A stretch of DNA of 64,000 nucleotides from Octadecabacter ascidiaceicola (GTDB taxonomy: Bacteria; Pseudomonadota; Alphaproteobacteria; Rhodobacterales; Rhodobacteraceae), in contig NZ_FXYD01000004.1 of NCBI RefSeq assembly GCF_900185015.1, positions 186,001 to 250,000 on the forward strand, written 5' to 3'. Both the position numbers and the translations under genes were made by a program. A model generated the notes under the pieces. That model saw only the letters and a program-made list of their open reading frames with translations, made no database searches and was not told where the DNA came from. The stretch's first letter is position 1; every line of letters begins with the position of its first letter. Below are positions 44,767 through 53,568 of the stretch, piece after piece.

Positions 44767-46095
44767 ATGAAAGACTGGCTTTGGACAGCGGCGGCAGATT
44801 TAGGGCGTGGAATTGAGACCGGAGAGATTGATCCGGTTGATCTGTGCGAGGCCTATTTGGCCGCGATTGATGCGCATCCATTGCGGGACCGGATCTATGC
44901 GCGTGTGACGCATGATCGTGCGCGGGCTGAGGCGAAGGCGGCGTCTGTGCGCGCCAAGGTAGGGCAACGGTTGTCGCCGCTGGATGGGGTTCCGATCAGT
45001 TGGAAGGATTTGTTTGATACGGCTGGTGTTGCAACCGAAGCTGGAACGAAACTCATGGAAGGTCGGGTGCCTGAACGCGATGCAGAGGTACTGCGCGTGG
45101 CGACGGGTATGGGACTGGTGTGTTTGGGCAAAACGCATATGACCGAAATAGCGTTTTCGGGCCTTGGCTATAATCCGGTGACCGCGACGCCGCCCTGTGT
45201 GAACGACGAAGCGGCGGTTCCGGGCGGGTCGTCATCTGGTGCGGGGGCGTCCGTGGCGTTTGGACTGGCGGCGGCAGCGATTGGGTCAGACACCGGTGGG
45301 TCCGTGCGTATCCCGTCGATGTGGAATGATCTCGTTGGTCTCAAAACAACGTTTGGGCGTTTGCCCGTTGATGGGTCCGTCGCGTTGTGTTCTGAATTTG
45401 ATACCGTCGGGCCGTTGTGCCGATCCGTGGAAGATGCGGCATTGGTGTTGAACGCGCTGGAAGGCGGGTCGCCCGTTGACCTGAAAGGCGCGTCGTTGAA
45501 GGGAATGCGGTTTGCCGCGTTGCAGACCGTTGTCATGGACGACATGCGCGAGGTGCCTTTGTCTGGATATCAAGACGCGGTGGCTAAGTTAGAAGCGGCA
45601 GGCGCTGAAATTGTGCCGCTGGAGGTGCCTGAGCTTACACGGGCTTTTGAGATGTCTGGCCCGCTTTATACGGCGGATGCCTATGCCAATTGGCGCGATT
45701 TGATCGAGCGGGATGGCGACAAGATGTATTGGCAGATCTACAATCGGGTGATTGCTGGCAAAGAGGTCTTGGCCCATGATTTCCTCGCGCTTTGGCAAGA
45801 GCTGCGCGGTATTCGGGCGGATTACGCGACTGCCACAGCGGGTTTTGATGCCGTGTTGTGCCCCGGATCGCCGATCATGCCGCCAAATTGTGAAAAACTG
45901 GCCACCGATGAGGACTATTACCTTTCCGAGAACCTATTGGCGCTGCGCAATACGCGGGTTGCGAACCTTATGGGGCTCGCGTCGTTGGTATTGCCGACGG
46001 GGGTGCCGTCGGTTGGGATCATGTTGAACGTGGCAGAGGGCGATGATGCGCGTTTGCTGCGGATTGGGGCCGCTGTTGAAGCTGCGCTGGCCTAG
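44767..46095 (+). CDS. amidase signature enzyme
   Basis: A 442-residue amidase with the Ser-cisSer-Lys triad: K80 (ISWKDLFDTAG), cis-Ser S156 (PGGSSSGAGAS) and nucleophile S179 (GSDTGGSVRIPS). No GatB or GatC lies nearby and the C-terminus differs from GatA, so it is a stand-alone hydrolase of amides of unknown identity. AAGGAG precedes the ATG at seven bases, which rules in 44767 over 44728. Confidence 0.93.
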   Translation: MKDWLWTAAADLGRGIETGEIDPVDLCEAYLAAIDAHPLRDRIYARVTHDRARAEAKAASVRAKVGQRLSPLDGVPISWKDLFDTAGVATEAGTKLMEGRVPERDAEVLRVATGMGLVCLGKTHMTEIAFSGLGYNPVTATPPCVNDEAAVPGGSSSGAGASVAFGLAAAAIGSDTGGSVRIPSMWNDLVGLKTTFGRLPVDGSVALCSEFDTVGPLCRSVEDAALVLNALEGGSPVDLKGASLKGMRFAALQTVVMDDMREVPLSGYQDAVAKLEAAGAEIVPLEVPELTRAFEMSGPLYTADAYANWRDLIERDGDKMYWQIYNRVIAGKEVLAHDFLALWQELRGIRADYATATAGFDAVLCPGSPIMPPNCEKLATDEDYYLSENLLALRNTRVANLMGLASLVLPTGVPSVGIMLNVAEGDDARLLRIGAAVEAALA

Positions 46096-46193
46096 AGCAA
46101 TTTGCGTTTCAACTGTAACGAAAATCGCTGCCTCGCGCTTTGCGCGAACGCGTTTTCCGTTACACGATGACAACATGAAAAACGCAAATTGCT
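46096..46193. repeat. nested palindromic intergenic element (~98 bp)
   Basis: Outer arms AGCAATTTGCGTTT (46096-46109) and AAACGCAAATTGCT (46180-46193) are perfect inverse copies. Inside, TGTAACG-AAAA pairs with TTTT-C-CGTTACA, and CGCGC-TTT-GCGCG forms an inner hairpin. The first base follows the amidase TAG by one base. It could be a structured RNA, a REP-like or MITE-like repeat, or a terminator region, though there is no T run. No second copy is in the window. Confidence 0.7.
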
Positions 46194-46304
46194 GAAAAGC
46201 CACACAAGTTACCGATAAAGCGTCCTTTTTCTGGACAGTGGGACTCCTGTCAGGCTACTTTGGGCGAAAGCGACCCGTTAATGAGGTCGTAGTTTGAGGC
46301 AGTA

Positions 46305-47483
46305 ATGACGTACCCCGAGCGGTTTTCGAACCTACCGGCCTATGCGTGGCCGCGCTTGCGCGCTTTACTCGACGTCCATGAAGCGGGCGGCGAGCCTGTA
46401 AATATGACTATTGGCGAGCCTCAGCATCCGTTCCCGAATTTCGTGCCCGACGTGTTGGCACAATCCGTCGGCGAATTTGCGAAATACCCAACAAATGAGG
46501 GCGCGCCAGAGCTTTTGGCGGCGATTTGCGGATGGGTCACGCGGCGCTATTCAGTTGATATAACGCCGGATCGTGTGATGATATTGAATGGCACGCGTGA
46601 GGGTTTGTACAACGCGGCGATGGCGCTTTCACCGGAAGTAAAGAACGGCAAGCAGCCTGTCGTGCTGCTGCCGAACCCGTTTTACCAAGTTTACGCGATT
46701 GCGGCTTTGTCGGTGAACGCCGAACCTGTGATGGTGCCTGCGACGGCTGAAAGCGGGCATTTGCCGGATTACGCCGCCCTTGATCCTGAAATTTTGGACC
46801 GTACGACGATTGCTTATATTTGCAGCCCCGCGAACCCTCAGGGCGCTGTGGCGGATCGCGAATACTGGGCGCAGCTTATTGCGCTTGCTGAAAAGCATGA
46901 TTTCAAGATTTTCGCGGATGAGTGCTATTCCGAGATTTATCGGGATACGCCGCCGATGGGTGTTCTTGAGGCGGCAGCCGACACTGGATGTGATCCTGAA
47001 CGCATTGTTGCGTTTCATTCGTTGTCAAAGCGCAGCAACCTTCCGGGCTTGCGGTCCGGCTTTGTTGTGAGTGGACCCAAGAACACCAAAGAGATGCGTC
47101 AGTTGCGCGCCTATGCGGGTGCGCCGCTTCCTATGCCGATCCAGCGCGTGTCGACGCGTGTGTGGTCTGATGAGGGGCATGTGATCGAAAACCGCGCGCT
47201 GTACCGTGCGAAATTTGACGCCGCAGATGCGATTTTTGCTGGCGTGAACAGTTATACCTCACCGGAGGCAGGGTTTTTCCTGTGGCTTCCAGTGGAGGAT
47301 GGAGAAACCGCAGCGTTGAAGCTGTGGAAAGAGAAGGGTGTGCGGGTTTTGCCCGGCGCCTACCTGAGCCGTCCCGACCCAAGCGGTGACCCAGGCTCAG
47401 GATATATCCGGGTGGCACTGGTCGCCTCAATAGAAGAAACGCAGCGCGGTTTGACCCAAATCCGCGACTGTTTGTACACGTGA
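46305..47483 (+). CDS. aminotransferase class I/II, DapC-like
   Basis: A 392-residue PLP enzyme with [12 protein letters not shown], the [15 protein letters not shown] block, [16 protein letters not shown], and the lysine in [16 protein letters not shown]. The pattern [27 protein letters not shown] resembles succinyldiaminopimelate aminotransferases (DapC) of lysine/peptidoglycan synthesis; a related specificity cannot be ruled out. GAGG lies before the ATG. ftsK starts 11 bases after its stop. Confidence 0.87.
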   Translation: MTYPERFSNLPAYAWPRLRALLDVHEAGGEPVNMTIGEPQHPFPNFVPDVLAQSVGEFAKYPTNEGAPELLAAICGWVTRRYSVDITPDRVMILNGTREGLYNAAMALSPEVKNGKQPVVLLPNPFYQVYAIAALSVNAEPVMVPATAESGHLPDYAALDPEILDRTTIAYICSPANPQGAVADREYWAQLIALAEKHDFKIFADECYSEIYRDTPPMGVLEAAADTGCDPERIVAFHSLSKRSNLPGLRSGFVVSGPKNTKEMRQLRAYAGAPLPMPIQRVSTRVWSDEGHVIENRALYRAKFDAADAIFAGVNSYTSPEAGFFLWLPVEDGETAALKLWKEKGVRVLPGAYLSRPDPSGDPGSGYIRVALVASIEETQRGLTQIRDCLYT

Positions 47484-47494
47484 GGAACGGCAAA

Positions 47495-50400
47495 ATGGCA
47501 TCGTATCAGACCCGACAGAGAGACCCACTTTTGGATAGCTCTACCCAAGCTGCGATTGAAAAACGCGGGCGTGAGTTGGTGGGGATCGGCCTGTTTGTTG
47601 CTGGTCTGATGGTCGCTATGATGCTGTGGTCTTATGCAGCCGATGATCCGAATTTCATGTCCGCTACGGATGCCCCTGTTCAGAACTGGCTGGGTCGGCC
47701 AGGTGCGTCGTTTGCCGCGGCGCTGTTTATGATCGTTGGGTATGCGTCTTGGATGGTGCCGACGGTGCTGATGGCTTGGGGCCTACGTTTCACGCTGCAT
47801 CGTGGGCAGGAACGCGCATTGGGTCGCGTGATTTTTGCGCCCATCGCGATTGCCGTATCTGCGATTTACGCCGCGACGTTGTCGCCCGGTGCTGGCTGGG
47901 ACGAAACATTTGGTCTGGGCGGTCATTTCGGTGACATGATCCTGTCGATCCTGCTGACGATCTTGCCGTTTGGCGCAACGTTTAGTGTGAAACTGATGTC
48001 CTTTGTAATGGGCTTGGGTGTCCTTGCGCTTATGGCGTTTGCACTGGGTTTTACGATACATGAAATCAAACGCTTGGGCCGTTTCCTGTTGGTTGGTCTT
48101 ATCGTTGCCTATTCCGGGCTTCTAAAGCTTTTGGGTCAAACTGCGTCCGCTTCCTACAGGGGTGCGCAGGCGTTTGGTGCAAAGGTTCAGGAACGCCGCG
48201 AGTTGTCGCGTCAGGAAAAAGAAGAATATGAAGCCGAGCTGGAAGCAGCGCGCGCTATTCCAACGCCTTCGATTGCGCAGGAAACTGCACGTGTAGCAGC
48301 TGTTGTTCGTGCGAACCCTGTCATGCCAACACGTTACGAAGACTTTGATCCGATTGAGGGTGCTGAACCGGCGGTTGCGCCTGCTGCGCCTGCGCCGTTG
48401 GCCGCGCCCGTGCGCCATGCGGAGCCTGAGCAAAAGCAAGGTTTGTTTGCGTCTGTGTTCAAGCGTGCGGACCCGATGCCAGAGCCTGAGTTGATCGAAG
48501 AACCCAGCATGGAAGGGGATGTTCCGCCTGCGGATACCGATCGTATTTCCGCGCGTATCGCCAATGCCGTGCGGTCCCGTTCCGGTCAGCCGCAAGAAGT
48601 ACAGATCGCCACGAAACCGGGTGTTAACCCTGCGATCACAGCCGCGATTGCCAGCCGTATGGAACAGCCACAAGACGCCCGTGTTGAGCCGCCTGTTGAA
48701 CGCCATACTGGCCCGCGCCCATTGGTGTTGAACACCGAGCAAAAAGCAGCCCTTGAAATGGCCGCCCCTACTGAGGCACCAATGGCAGAGTTCGTTGAAG
48801 ATTACGTTGAACCGGCGATGGAATACGCATCTGTTGACGTCGCGCCGATGGCCGCGCCAGCCGCCACGTTCACGCCAGCGGCTGTACCTGTTCCTGAGGC
48901 GAAAGCGGTTGTGCAATACCCTACACGCAAGGCCCCGCAACCGTCGCGTCAAGCGAAGGCAGAAGCGCAGCCAGCGCTGAAATTCGAAGACAAACGCCCA
49001 GAATACGAAATGCCGCCTCTTAGCCTTTTGGCATCTCCATCTGGAGTGAAGCGTTATGTGTTGTCTGATGAAGCCCTCGAAGAAAACGCACGCATGTTGG
49101 AAAGCGTGTTGGACGACTACGGCGTCAAAGGCGACATCGTCTCTGTTCGCCCGGGCCCTGTTGTCACCATGTACGAGCTTGAGCCTGCACCCGGTTTGAA
49201 AGCGAGCCGTGTTATCGGTTTGGCCGACGATATTGCACGTTCGATGTCCGCATTGTCAGCGCGTGTATCTACAGTTCCAGGTCGTTCGGTGATTGGTATT
49301 GAACTCCCGAATGAACACCGTGAAATGGTTGTTCTGCGTGAAATGATTGCCGCGCGCGATTTTGGTGACAGCAATATGAAGCTGCCGTTGGCCTTGGGTA
49401 AAGATATCGGTGGTGAGCCGATCATCGCGAACCTTGCCAAGATGCCTCACCTACTGATCGCGGGTACGACGGGTTCTGGTAAGTCTGTGGCGATCAACAC
49501 CATGATCTTGTCGTTGCTTTATAAGCTGTCGCCGGAAGAATGCCGGATGATCATGATTGACCCTAAGATGCTGGAACTGTCGGTTTATGACGGCATCCCG
49601 CACCTGTTGTCGCCTGTTGTGACAGATCCGAAAAAGGCCGTTGTTGCCTTGAAATGGGTCGTCGGTGAAATGGAAGAGCGTTACCGCAAGATGTCCAAAA
49701 TGGGCGTGCGTAACATCGACGGGTATAATGGTCGCGTGAAAGATGCGCTTGCCAAGGGTGAGCAGTTTAACCGCACCGTTCAGACAGGGTTTGATGATGA
49801 CACGGGCGAGCCGATCTTCGAGACGGACGAGTTCACACCAGAGGTTCTGCCCTACATCGTCGTTATCGTCGACGAGATGGCCGATTTGATGATGGTCGCT
49901 GGTAAAGAAATCGAGGCCTGCATCCAGCGCCTTGCACAGATGGCGCGTGCGTCGGGTATCCACCTTATCATGGCCACACAGCGCCCGTCGGTTGATGTTA
50001 TTACCGGTACGATCAAGGCCAACTTCCCAACGCGGATTTCGTTCCAAGTGACGTCCAAAATCGACTCGCGCACCATTTTGGGTGAGCAAGGCGCGGAGCA
50101 ACTGCTTGGGATGGGTGACATGCTTTATATGGCGGGTGGTTCCAAAATTACCCGCGTGCATGGGCCGTTCTGTTCCGATGAAGAAGTCGAAGAAATCGTC
50201 ACCTACCTTAAGGCTTATGGCCCACCTGAATACATGAGTGGTGTCGTCGAGGGACCTGCCGAAGATAGCGCAAGCAATATCGATCAGGTGCTTGGACTTG
50301 GTGGGAACACAGATGGCGAAGATGCGCTTTATGATACGGCGGTGGCGATTGTTGCCAAAGATCGCAAATGTTCGACGTCCTACATCCAACGCAAACTGGC

Positions 50401-50512
50401 GATTGGCTATAACAAAGCCGCGCGCTTGGTTGAACAGATGGAAGACGAAGGAATTGTGTCCGCTGCGAACCATGTTGGCAAACGCGAAATCCTTATTCCC
50501 GAACGCCAATAA
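47495..50512 (+). CDS. ftsK: DNA translocase FtsK
   Basis: A 1005-residue septal DNA pump. The N-terminal ~200 residues carry about four transmembrane helices, followed by a ~270-residue Ala/Pro/Glu-rich linker, then the RecA-type motor (Walker A GTTGSGKS, Walker [14 protein letters not shown]) and a C-terminal winged-helix gamma domain ([22 protein letters not shown]) that reads KOPS sites. GAGGAA lies eight bases before ATG 47495, which I prefer to an upstream GTG overlapping the aminotransferase stop. lolA follows downstream, as in E. coli. Confidence 0.96.
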   Translation: MASYQTRQRDPLLDSSTQAAIEKRGRELVGIGLFVAGLMVAMMLWSYAADDPNFMSATDAPVQNWLGRPGASFAAALFMIVGYASWMVPTVLMAWGLRFTLHRGQERALGRVIFAPIAIAVSAIYAATLSPGAGWDETFGLGGHFGDMILSILLTILPFGATFSVKLMSFVMGLGVLALMAFALGFTIHEIKRLGRFLLVGLIVAYSGLLKLLGQTASASYRGAQAFGAKVQERRELSRQEKEEYEAELEAARAIPTPSIAQETARVAAVVRANPVMPTRYEDFDPIEGAEPAVAPAAPAPLAAPVRHAEPEQKQGLFASVFKRADPMPEPELIEEPSMEGDVPPADTDRISARIANAVRSRSGQPQEVQIATKPGVNPAITAAIASRMEQPQDARVEPPVERHTGPRPLVLNTEQKAALEMAAPTEAPMAEFVEDYVEPAMEYASVDVAPMAAPAATFTPAAVPVPEAKAVVQYPTRKAPQPSRQAKAEAQPALKFEDKRPEYEMPPLSLLASPSGVKRYVLSDEALEENARMLESVLDDYGVKGDIVSVRPGPVVTMYELEPAPGLKASRVIGLADDIARSMSALSARVSTVPGRSVIGIELPNEHREMVVLREMIAARDFGDSNMKLPLALGKDIGGEPIIANLAKMPHLLIAGTTGSGKSVAINTMILSLLYKLSPEECRMIMIDPKMLELSVYDGIPHLLSPVVTDPKKAVVALKWVVGEMEERYRKMSKMGVRNIDGYNGRVKDALAKGEQFNRTVQTGFDDDTGEPIFETDEFTPEVLPYIVVIVDEMADLMMVAGKEIEACIQRLAQMARASGIHLIMATQRPSVDVITGTIKANFPTRISFQVTSKIDSRTILGEQGAEQLLGMGDMLYMAGGSKITRVHGPFCSDEEVEEIVTYLKAYGPPEYMSGVVEGPAEDSASNIDQVLGLGGNTDGEDALYDTAVAIVAKDRKCSTSYIQRKLAIGYNKAARLVEQMEDEGIVSAANHVGKREILIPERQ

Positions 50513-50527
50513 CGCACCGCTTTTGCT

Positions 50528-50582
50528 CTGCCTTTGTTTCGTAAATATCCCGGGGGGGCGCGTAGCGCGGGGGCTGGCCCCC
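50528..50582 (-). repeat. dispersed intergenic repeat, copy 2
   Basis: Reverse-strand copy of the element at 39524: GC hairpin (GGGGGC-TG-GCCCCC, 50569-50582), then on the minus strand CCCGGGATATTT (50543-50554) and GAAACAAAGGCA. The core dodecamer is identical in both copies; spacing between modules differs. Confidence 0.6.
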
Positions 50583-50713
50583 TCCGGGATTTCGGGTGAT
50601 GGGCGCATTGTTAACGGATAGCAGTTAGCATGATATCGCTTAACGCGCTGCGATGCCGGAAGTTTATCTCATCCAAGGGTGCAAAACCCTGCAACCCAGC
50701 TTAGGTATGAGAT

Positions 50714-51331
50714 ATGAATATGATTACACGTCGACTTTGTCTTTTGGCTGTCCCCCTCGCGCTTGCAGGGCTTGCGGCTTCTCCGACATCAGCCCAGCAG
50801 CTTTCGCTTGGGCAGGTGTCCAGTTACCTGAACTCGTTTACCAGTGCCGAAGGTGAATTCACGCAGATCAATGCTGATGGCACGATCTCTACGGGGACCA
50901 TTTATATCAAGCGCCCGAACCGTGTACGGTTTGAGTATAACCCACCAGAAGAATCGCTGGTCGTCGCCGGTGGTGGCCAAGTCGCGATCTTTGACCCGCG
51001 TTCTGACACGGGGCCGGATCGGTATCCTCTGAACCAGACGCCGCTCAAGATTATCCTTGAACGCAACGTCGATCTGACGCGCACCAATATGGTGACAGGC
51101 CACACAAGTGACGGCACGACAACGATCGTGACTGCACAAGATCCGGATCATCCCGAATATGGCAGCATCCAGATGGTGTACACGTCCAACCCGGTTGAGC
51201 TTCGCCAATGGATCGTGACGGATGATACAGGTCAGCAGACCACAGTTATTCTGGGTGACTTGGCCAAGGATGGGAGGGTGCCAGACATCCTGTTCAACAT
51301 CCAACGAGAGATGCGCAACTGGGGGAACTAA
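50714..51331 (+). CDS. lolA: outer-membrane lipoprotein carrier LolA
   Basis: Periplasmic chaperone that carries lipoproteins to the outer membrane. The 205-residue protein has a signal peptide (ending TSAQQ) and the LolA blocks VSSYLNSFTSAEGEF(TQ), GTIYIKRPNRVRFEY and a WIVTDDTGQQTTV strand. It lies downstream of ftsK, an order also seen in E. coli. A bidirectional hairpin terminator follows. Confidence 0.92.
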   Translation: MNMITRRLCLLAVPLALAGLAASPTSAQQLSLGQVSSYLNSFTSAEGEFTQINADGTISTGTIYIKRPNRVRFEYNPPEESLVVAGGGQVAIFDPRSDTGPDRYPLNQTPLKIILERNVDLTRTNMVTGHTSDGTTTIVTAQDPDHPEYGSIQMVYTSNPVELRQWIVTDDTGQQTTVILGDLAKDGRVPDILFNIQREMRNWGN

Positions 51332-51369
51332 CCCCGTTTCAACACGCACCAAAACATTAGAAACAACAA

Positions 51370-51398
51370 AGCGCGCCCTGTTAAGGGCGCGCTTTTCA
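51370..51398. terminator. bidirectional terminator between lolA and the transglycosylase
   Basis: Perfect 11-bp stem (AAGCGCGCCCT 51370-51380 with AGGGCGCGCTT 51385-51395), loop GTTA, T run on the plus strand and A run on the minus side. Confidence 0.85.
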
Positions 51399-51415
51399 AT
51401 TGGATCACGCTAGGT

Positions 51416-52003
51416 TTAGCGGAACTGGCGGCACGTGCGCAGTTGGGCGTCGTACATCACGGCGCGGTCGCGAACTTCACCGGCAATGCGGATTAACCAC
51501 GGTTTTGAACGGTACGTCCCGCGCCGCCAACCTGTGCGCCCGTCGTGATAGGCAAGGTATTGGTTGTAGGTGTCGTTCAGCGGGATGCCGTTTTCACGTA
51601 CTGTTGCCGCCATATACCAACCCATGAAATCTGTCGCATCGGCGATATTGGTCCGGCTGACCCCGCGGCCACCTTCTTGGTCAACGTATTCCGCCCACGT
51701 GCCGTTCAACGCTTGGCTATACCCAAGAGCGGAGGATTGGCGCCCTGTTGGGATAACACCCAATGCATAGGTGTGCGGGGGGCGGTTGTCGGAAATGAAT
51801 TTACTTTCCTGATAAATCATCGCCATCAGGACGTGGGTTTCGACACCCCAGTTGCGTTCAGCCTGTTTGAAGGCGCGCACGTAATGCGGGCGCTCTATTA
51901 GAATGGAACAGGCGTTGTCTAGATTGCGCGGCGCAGAACCGTCTCGGGCGCCGCAGCTTCCCAAGATTAACAGTAGTACGCAGGCGCGAAAGAGTTTGCT
52001 CAT
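51416..52003 (-). CDS. lytic transglycosylase-like SLT-domain lipoprotein
   Basis: A 195-residue lipoprotein (lipobox LGSC after MSKLFRACVLLLI) with a goose-lysozyme-like SLT fold: MAMIYQESKFIS (catalytic Glu), ALGYSQALNGTWAEY and YNQYLAYHDGRTGW. It would cleave peptidoglycan glycan strands at the outer membrane. An in-frame ATG nine bases upstream is an alternative start; I chose 52003 because AGG lies just before it, though at short spacing. Convergent with lolA across a shared terminator. Confidence 0.87.
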   Translation of the reverse strand: MSKLFRACVLLLILGSCGARDGSAPRNLDNACSILIERPHYVRAFKQAERNWGVETHVLMAMIYQESKFISDNRPPHTYALGVIPTGRQSSALGYSQALNGTWAEYVDQEGGRGVSRTNIADATDFMGWYMAATVRENGIPLNDTYNQYLAYHDGRTGWRRGTYRSKPWLIRIAGEVRDRAVMYDAQLRTCRQFR

Positions 52004-52085
52004 ATGCCTCATCGCTTATTTATTAGTTTTATTGAGGCCAGTTTAGCGGAAGTCGCCCCATCTGGGAACCGGTTTCACGCGGGAT

Positions 52086-52967
52086 TTAGATCACAAATGC
52101 GAGGATGAGCGGTAAAGTGACCACTGACATCAGCGTTGAAACAACAACCAAACCCGCAACGCTGTCTGAATCCGCGCCGTATTTTTCTGCCAATAGGTAG
52201 GAGGTCACGGCGACAGGTGTCGCGATCTGGACGATCAGTACTGCCAGCGCTACGGGTTCCAAACCGAACCATAGCCCGACAACAGCCGCGCAGGCTGCGC
52301 AAATTGCGTATTTCAGTGCAGCAAGAAGGGTCGCAAGGCCGAGGGCGTTGGGTTTGAGGCGAGCAACGGCAACGCCGAGGGTGATGAGCATCATCGGGAT
52401 CGCCATCTGCCCAATCAGTTCTAACGCGTTGGTTAGGAAGGTCGGGGTTTGCCAGCCTTGCCATAGGAACAACGCCCCAAAAAGGGTCGCGCCGACCAGT
52501 GGTTCCTTGATGACTTTGAGGAGGGACCCGCCATCAGACACCAGCCAAATTCCAAACGTAAAGCTGAGGATCGCCATCACCGCAAAGACAACAACGGCAT
52601 AGCCAAGGCCGACGTCGCCAAACGCAAAGAGCGCCAGTGGCAGGCCAAGGTTTCCGGTGTTGCCAAAGATGAGTGGGGCCAAAAATGTGCGCCGATCCAA
52701 CCGCCCTGCTAAGACAAGTAGCCACATCGCAGCGGTAACCAATCCATAGGCAACAAGGCTGGCCAAAGACAGTGTCGCAAGTGCCGTTGCGTCAACCTGT
52801 GTCCCCATAAGGGCCGTGAAAATCAGGCAGGGAACAGACAGTGTCATCGCGAATCTTGTCACGAATTCAACGCGATACTCGTACCCTAGCTTTACCCAAG
52901 CAAAACCAACGGCGGCCAAAAGAAAGACCGGAGCAACGATTTCCAAAACGGTCAGGGCAAGGTGCAC
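52086..52967 (-). CDS. AEC (auxin efflux carrier) family transporter
   Basis: A 293-residue inner-membrane protein with about ten hydrophobic helices in two inverted halves, opening VLEIVAPVFLLAAVGFAW, typical of AEC permeases. The ions or acids moved are unknown. I placed the start at GTG 52967: AGGAA lies seven bases upstream and the family N-terminus follows within a few residues. Upstream in-frame ATGs (53000, 53048) lie in the divergent hspQ promoter. Confidence 0.85.
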   Translation of the reverse strand: MHLALTVLEIVAPVFLLAAVGFAWVKLGYEYRVEFVTRFAMTLSVPCLIFTALMGTQVDATALATLSLASLVAYGLVTAAMWLLVLAGRLDRRTFLAPLIFGNTGNLGLPLALFAFGDVGLGYAVVVFAVMAILSFTFGIWLVSDGGSLLKVIKEPLVGATLFGALFLWQGWQTPTFLTNALELIGQMAIPMMLITLGVAVARLKPNALGLATLLAALKYAICAACAAVVGLWFGLEPVALAVLIVQIATPVAVTSYLLAEKYGADSDSVAGLVVVSTLMSVVTLPLILAFVI

Positions 52968-53050
52968 AGTTTGTTTCCTAAATTTTTGCCGAGTTTGCAT
53001 GGACTCAAGGGTGTGAGTTTGTCTAGTAACCCGTAAGGGGCAAAACAACT

Positions 53051-53377
53051 ATGCTGAAAACTCGCGCTAAATATTATTTGGGCCAGGTGGTCCGCCACCG
53101 GAAGCATCCCTTCCGTGGTGTGGTATTTGACGTGGACGCAATGTTTACCAATACCGAAGAATGGTACGAGGCCATTCCAGAGGAAGCGCGCCCTGCCAAA
53201 GATCAGCCGTTTTACCACCTGCTGGCTGAAAACGATCAGTCCTATTACGTGGCCTATGTGTCCGAGCAGAACTTGGTTGCTGACTATTCCGGCCAGCCTG
53301 TGGACCACCCTGATTTGGACGATTTGTTTGGTCCGTTTGAGGATGGCCAGTACCCGCTTCAGTTCCAGATGAACTAG
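53051..53377 (+). CDS. hspQ: heat shock protein HspQ
   Basis: A 108-residue protein of the YccV/HspQ family: KYYLGQVVRHRKHPFRGVVFDVDAMF and the PFYHLLAENDQSYYVAYVSEQNLVAD block. HspQ is described as a Lon specificity factor and hemimethylated-DNA-binding protein. No sigma32-like promoter stands out in the 83-base divergent gap. Its TAG stop overlaps the convergent small-membrane-protein stop (CTAG, 53374-53377). Confidence 0.94.
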   Translation: MLKTRAKYYLGQVVRHRKHPFRGVVFDVDAMFTNTEEWYEAIPEEARPAKDQPFYHLLAENDQSYYVAYVSEQNLVADYSGQPVDHPDLDDLFGPFEDGQYPLQFQMN

Positions 53378-53568
53378 GGCTTCCTACTCCAAAGGAACAA
53401 AACTCCGCCAAAGCTGAACAAGGCTGCATAGATTGCGGCGTTCAATATGGCGTCCGGTACATCGTTCAGCGCGTCGTTTACGGCTTGGCCGCAAAGGATG
53501 CCTCCCGCGATCATGAATGCGAGGCCCCCCGAGCGGGCCAGTCGTTTCAGCAGGGCGTCAATATCCAA
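53374..53568 (-). CDS. small two-helix membrane protein (TTG start)
   Basis: A 64-residue protein that begins inside the end of ggt (11-base overlap). Two hydrophobic helices are visible (GGLAFMIAGGILCGQAV, AAIYAALFSFGGVLFLW). I chose TTG at 53568 because GGACGG lies just upstream and the frame then starts LDIDALLKRLARSG, the likely folded N-terminus. Longer upstream reading has no signal and is antisense-like. The function is unknown; coupling to ggt suggests co-expression. Confidence 0.6.
   Translation of the reverse strand: MDIDALLKRLARSGGLAFMIAGGILCGQAVNDALNDVPDAILNAAIYAALFSFGGVLFLWSRKP

Noticed and set aside
48122-48952. 276-codon minus-strand Arg-rich open frame
   Set aside because: Antisense to the low-complexity FtsK linker; Arg-rich repeats are a typical artefact of Ala/Pro/Glu codons.
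49451-50608. 385-codon minus-strand open frame
   Set aside because: Antisense to the FtsK motor domain, which has intact Walker motifs; the frame is a shadow.
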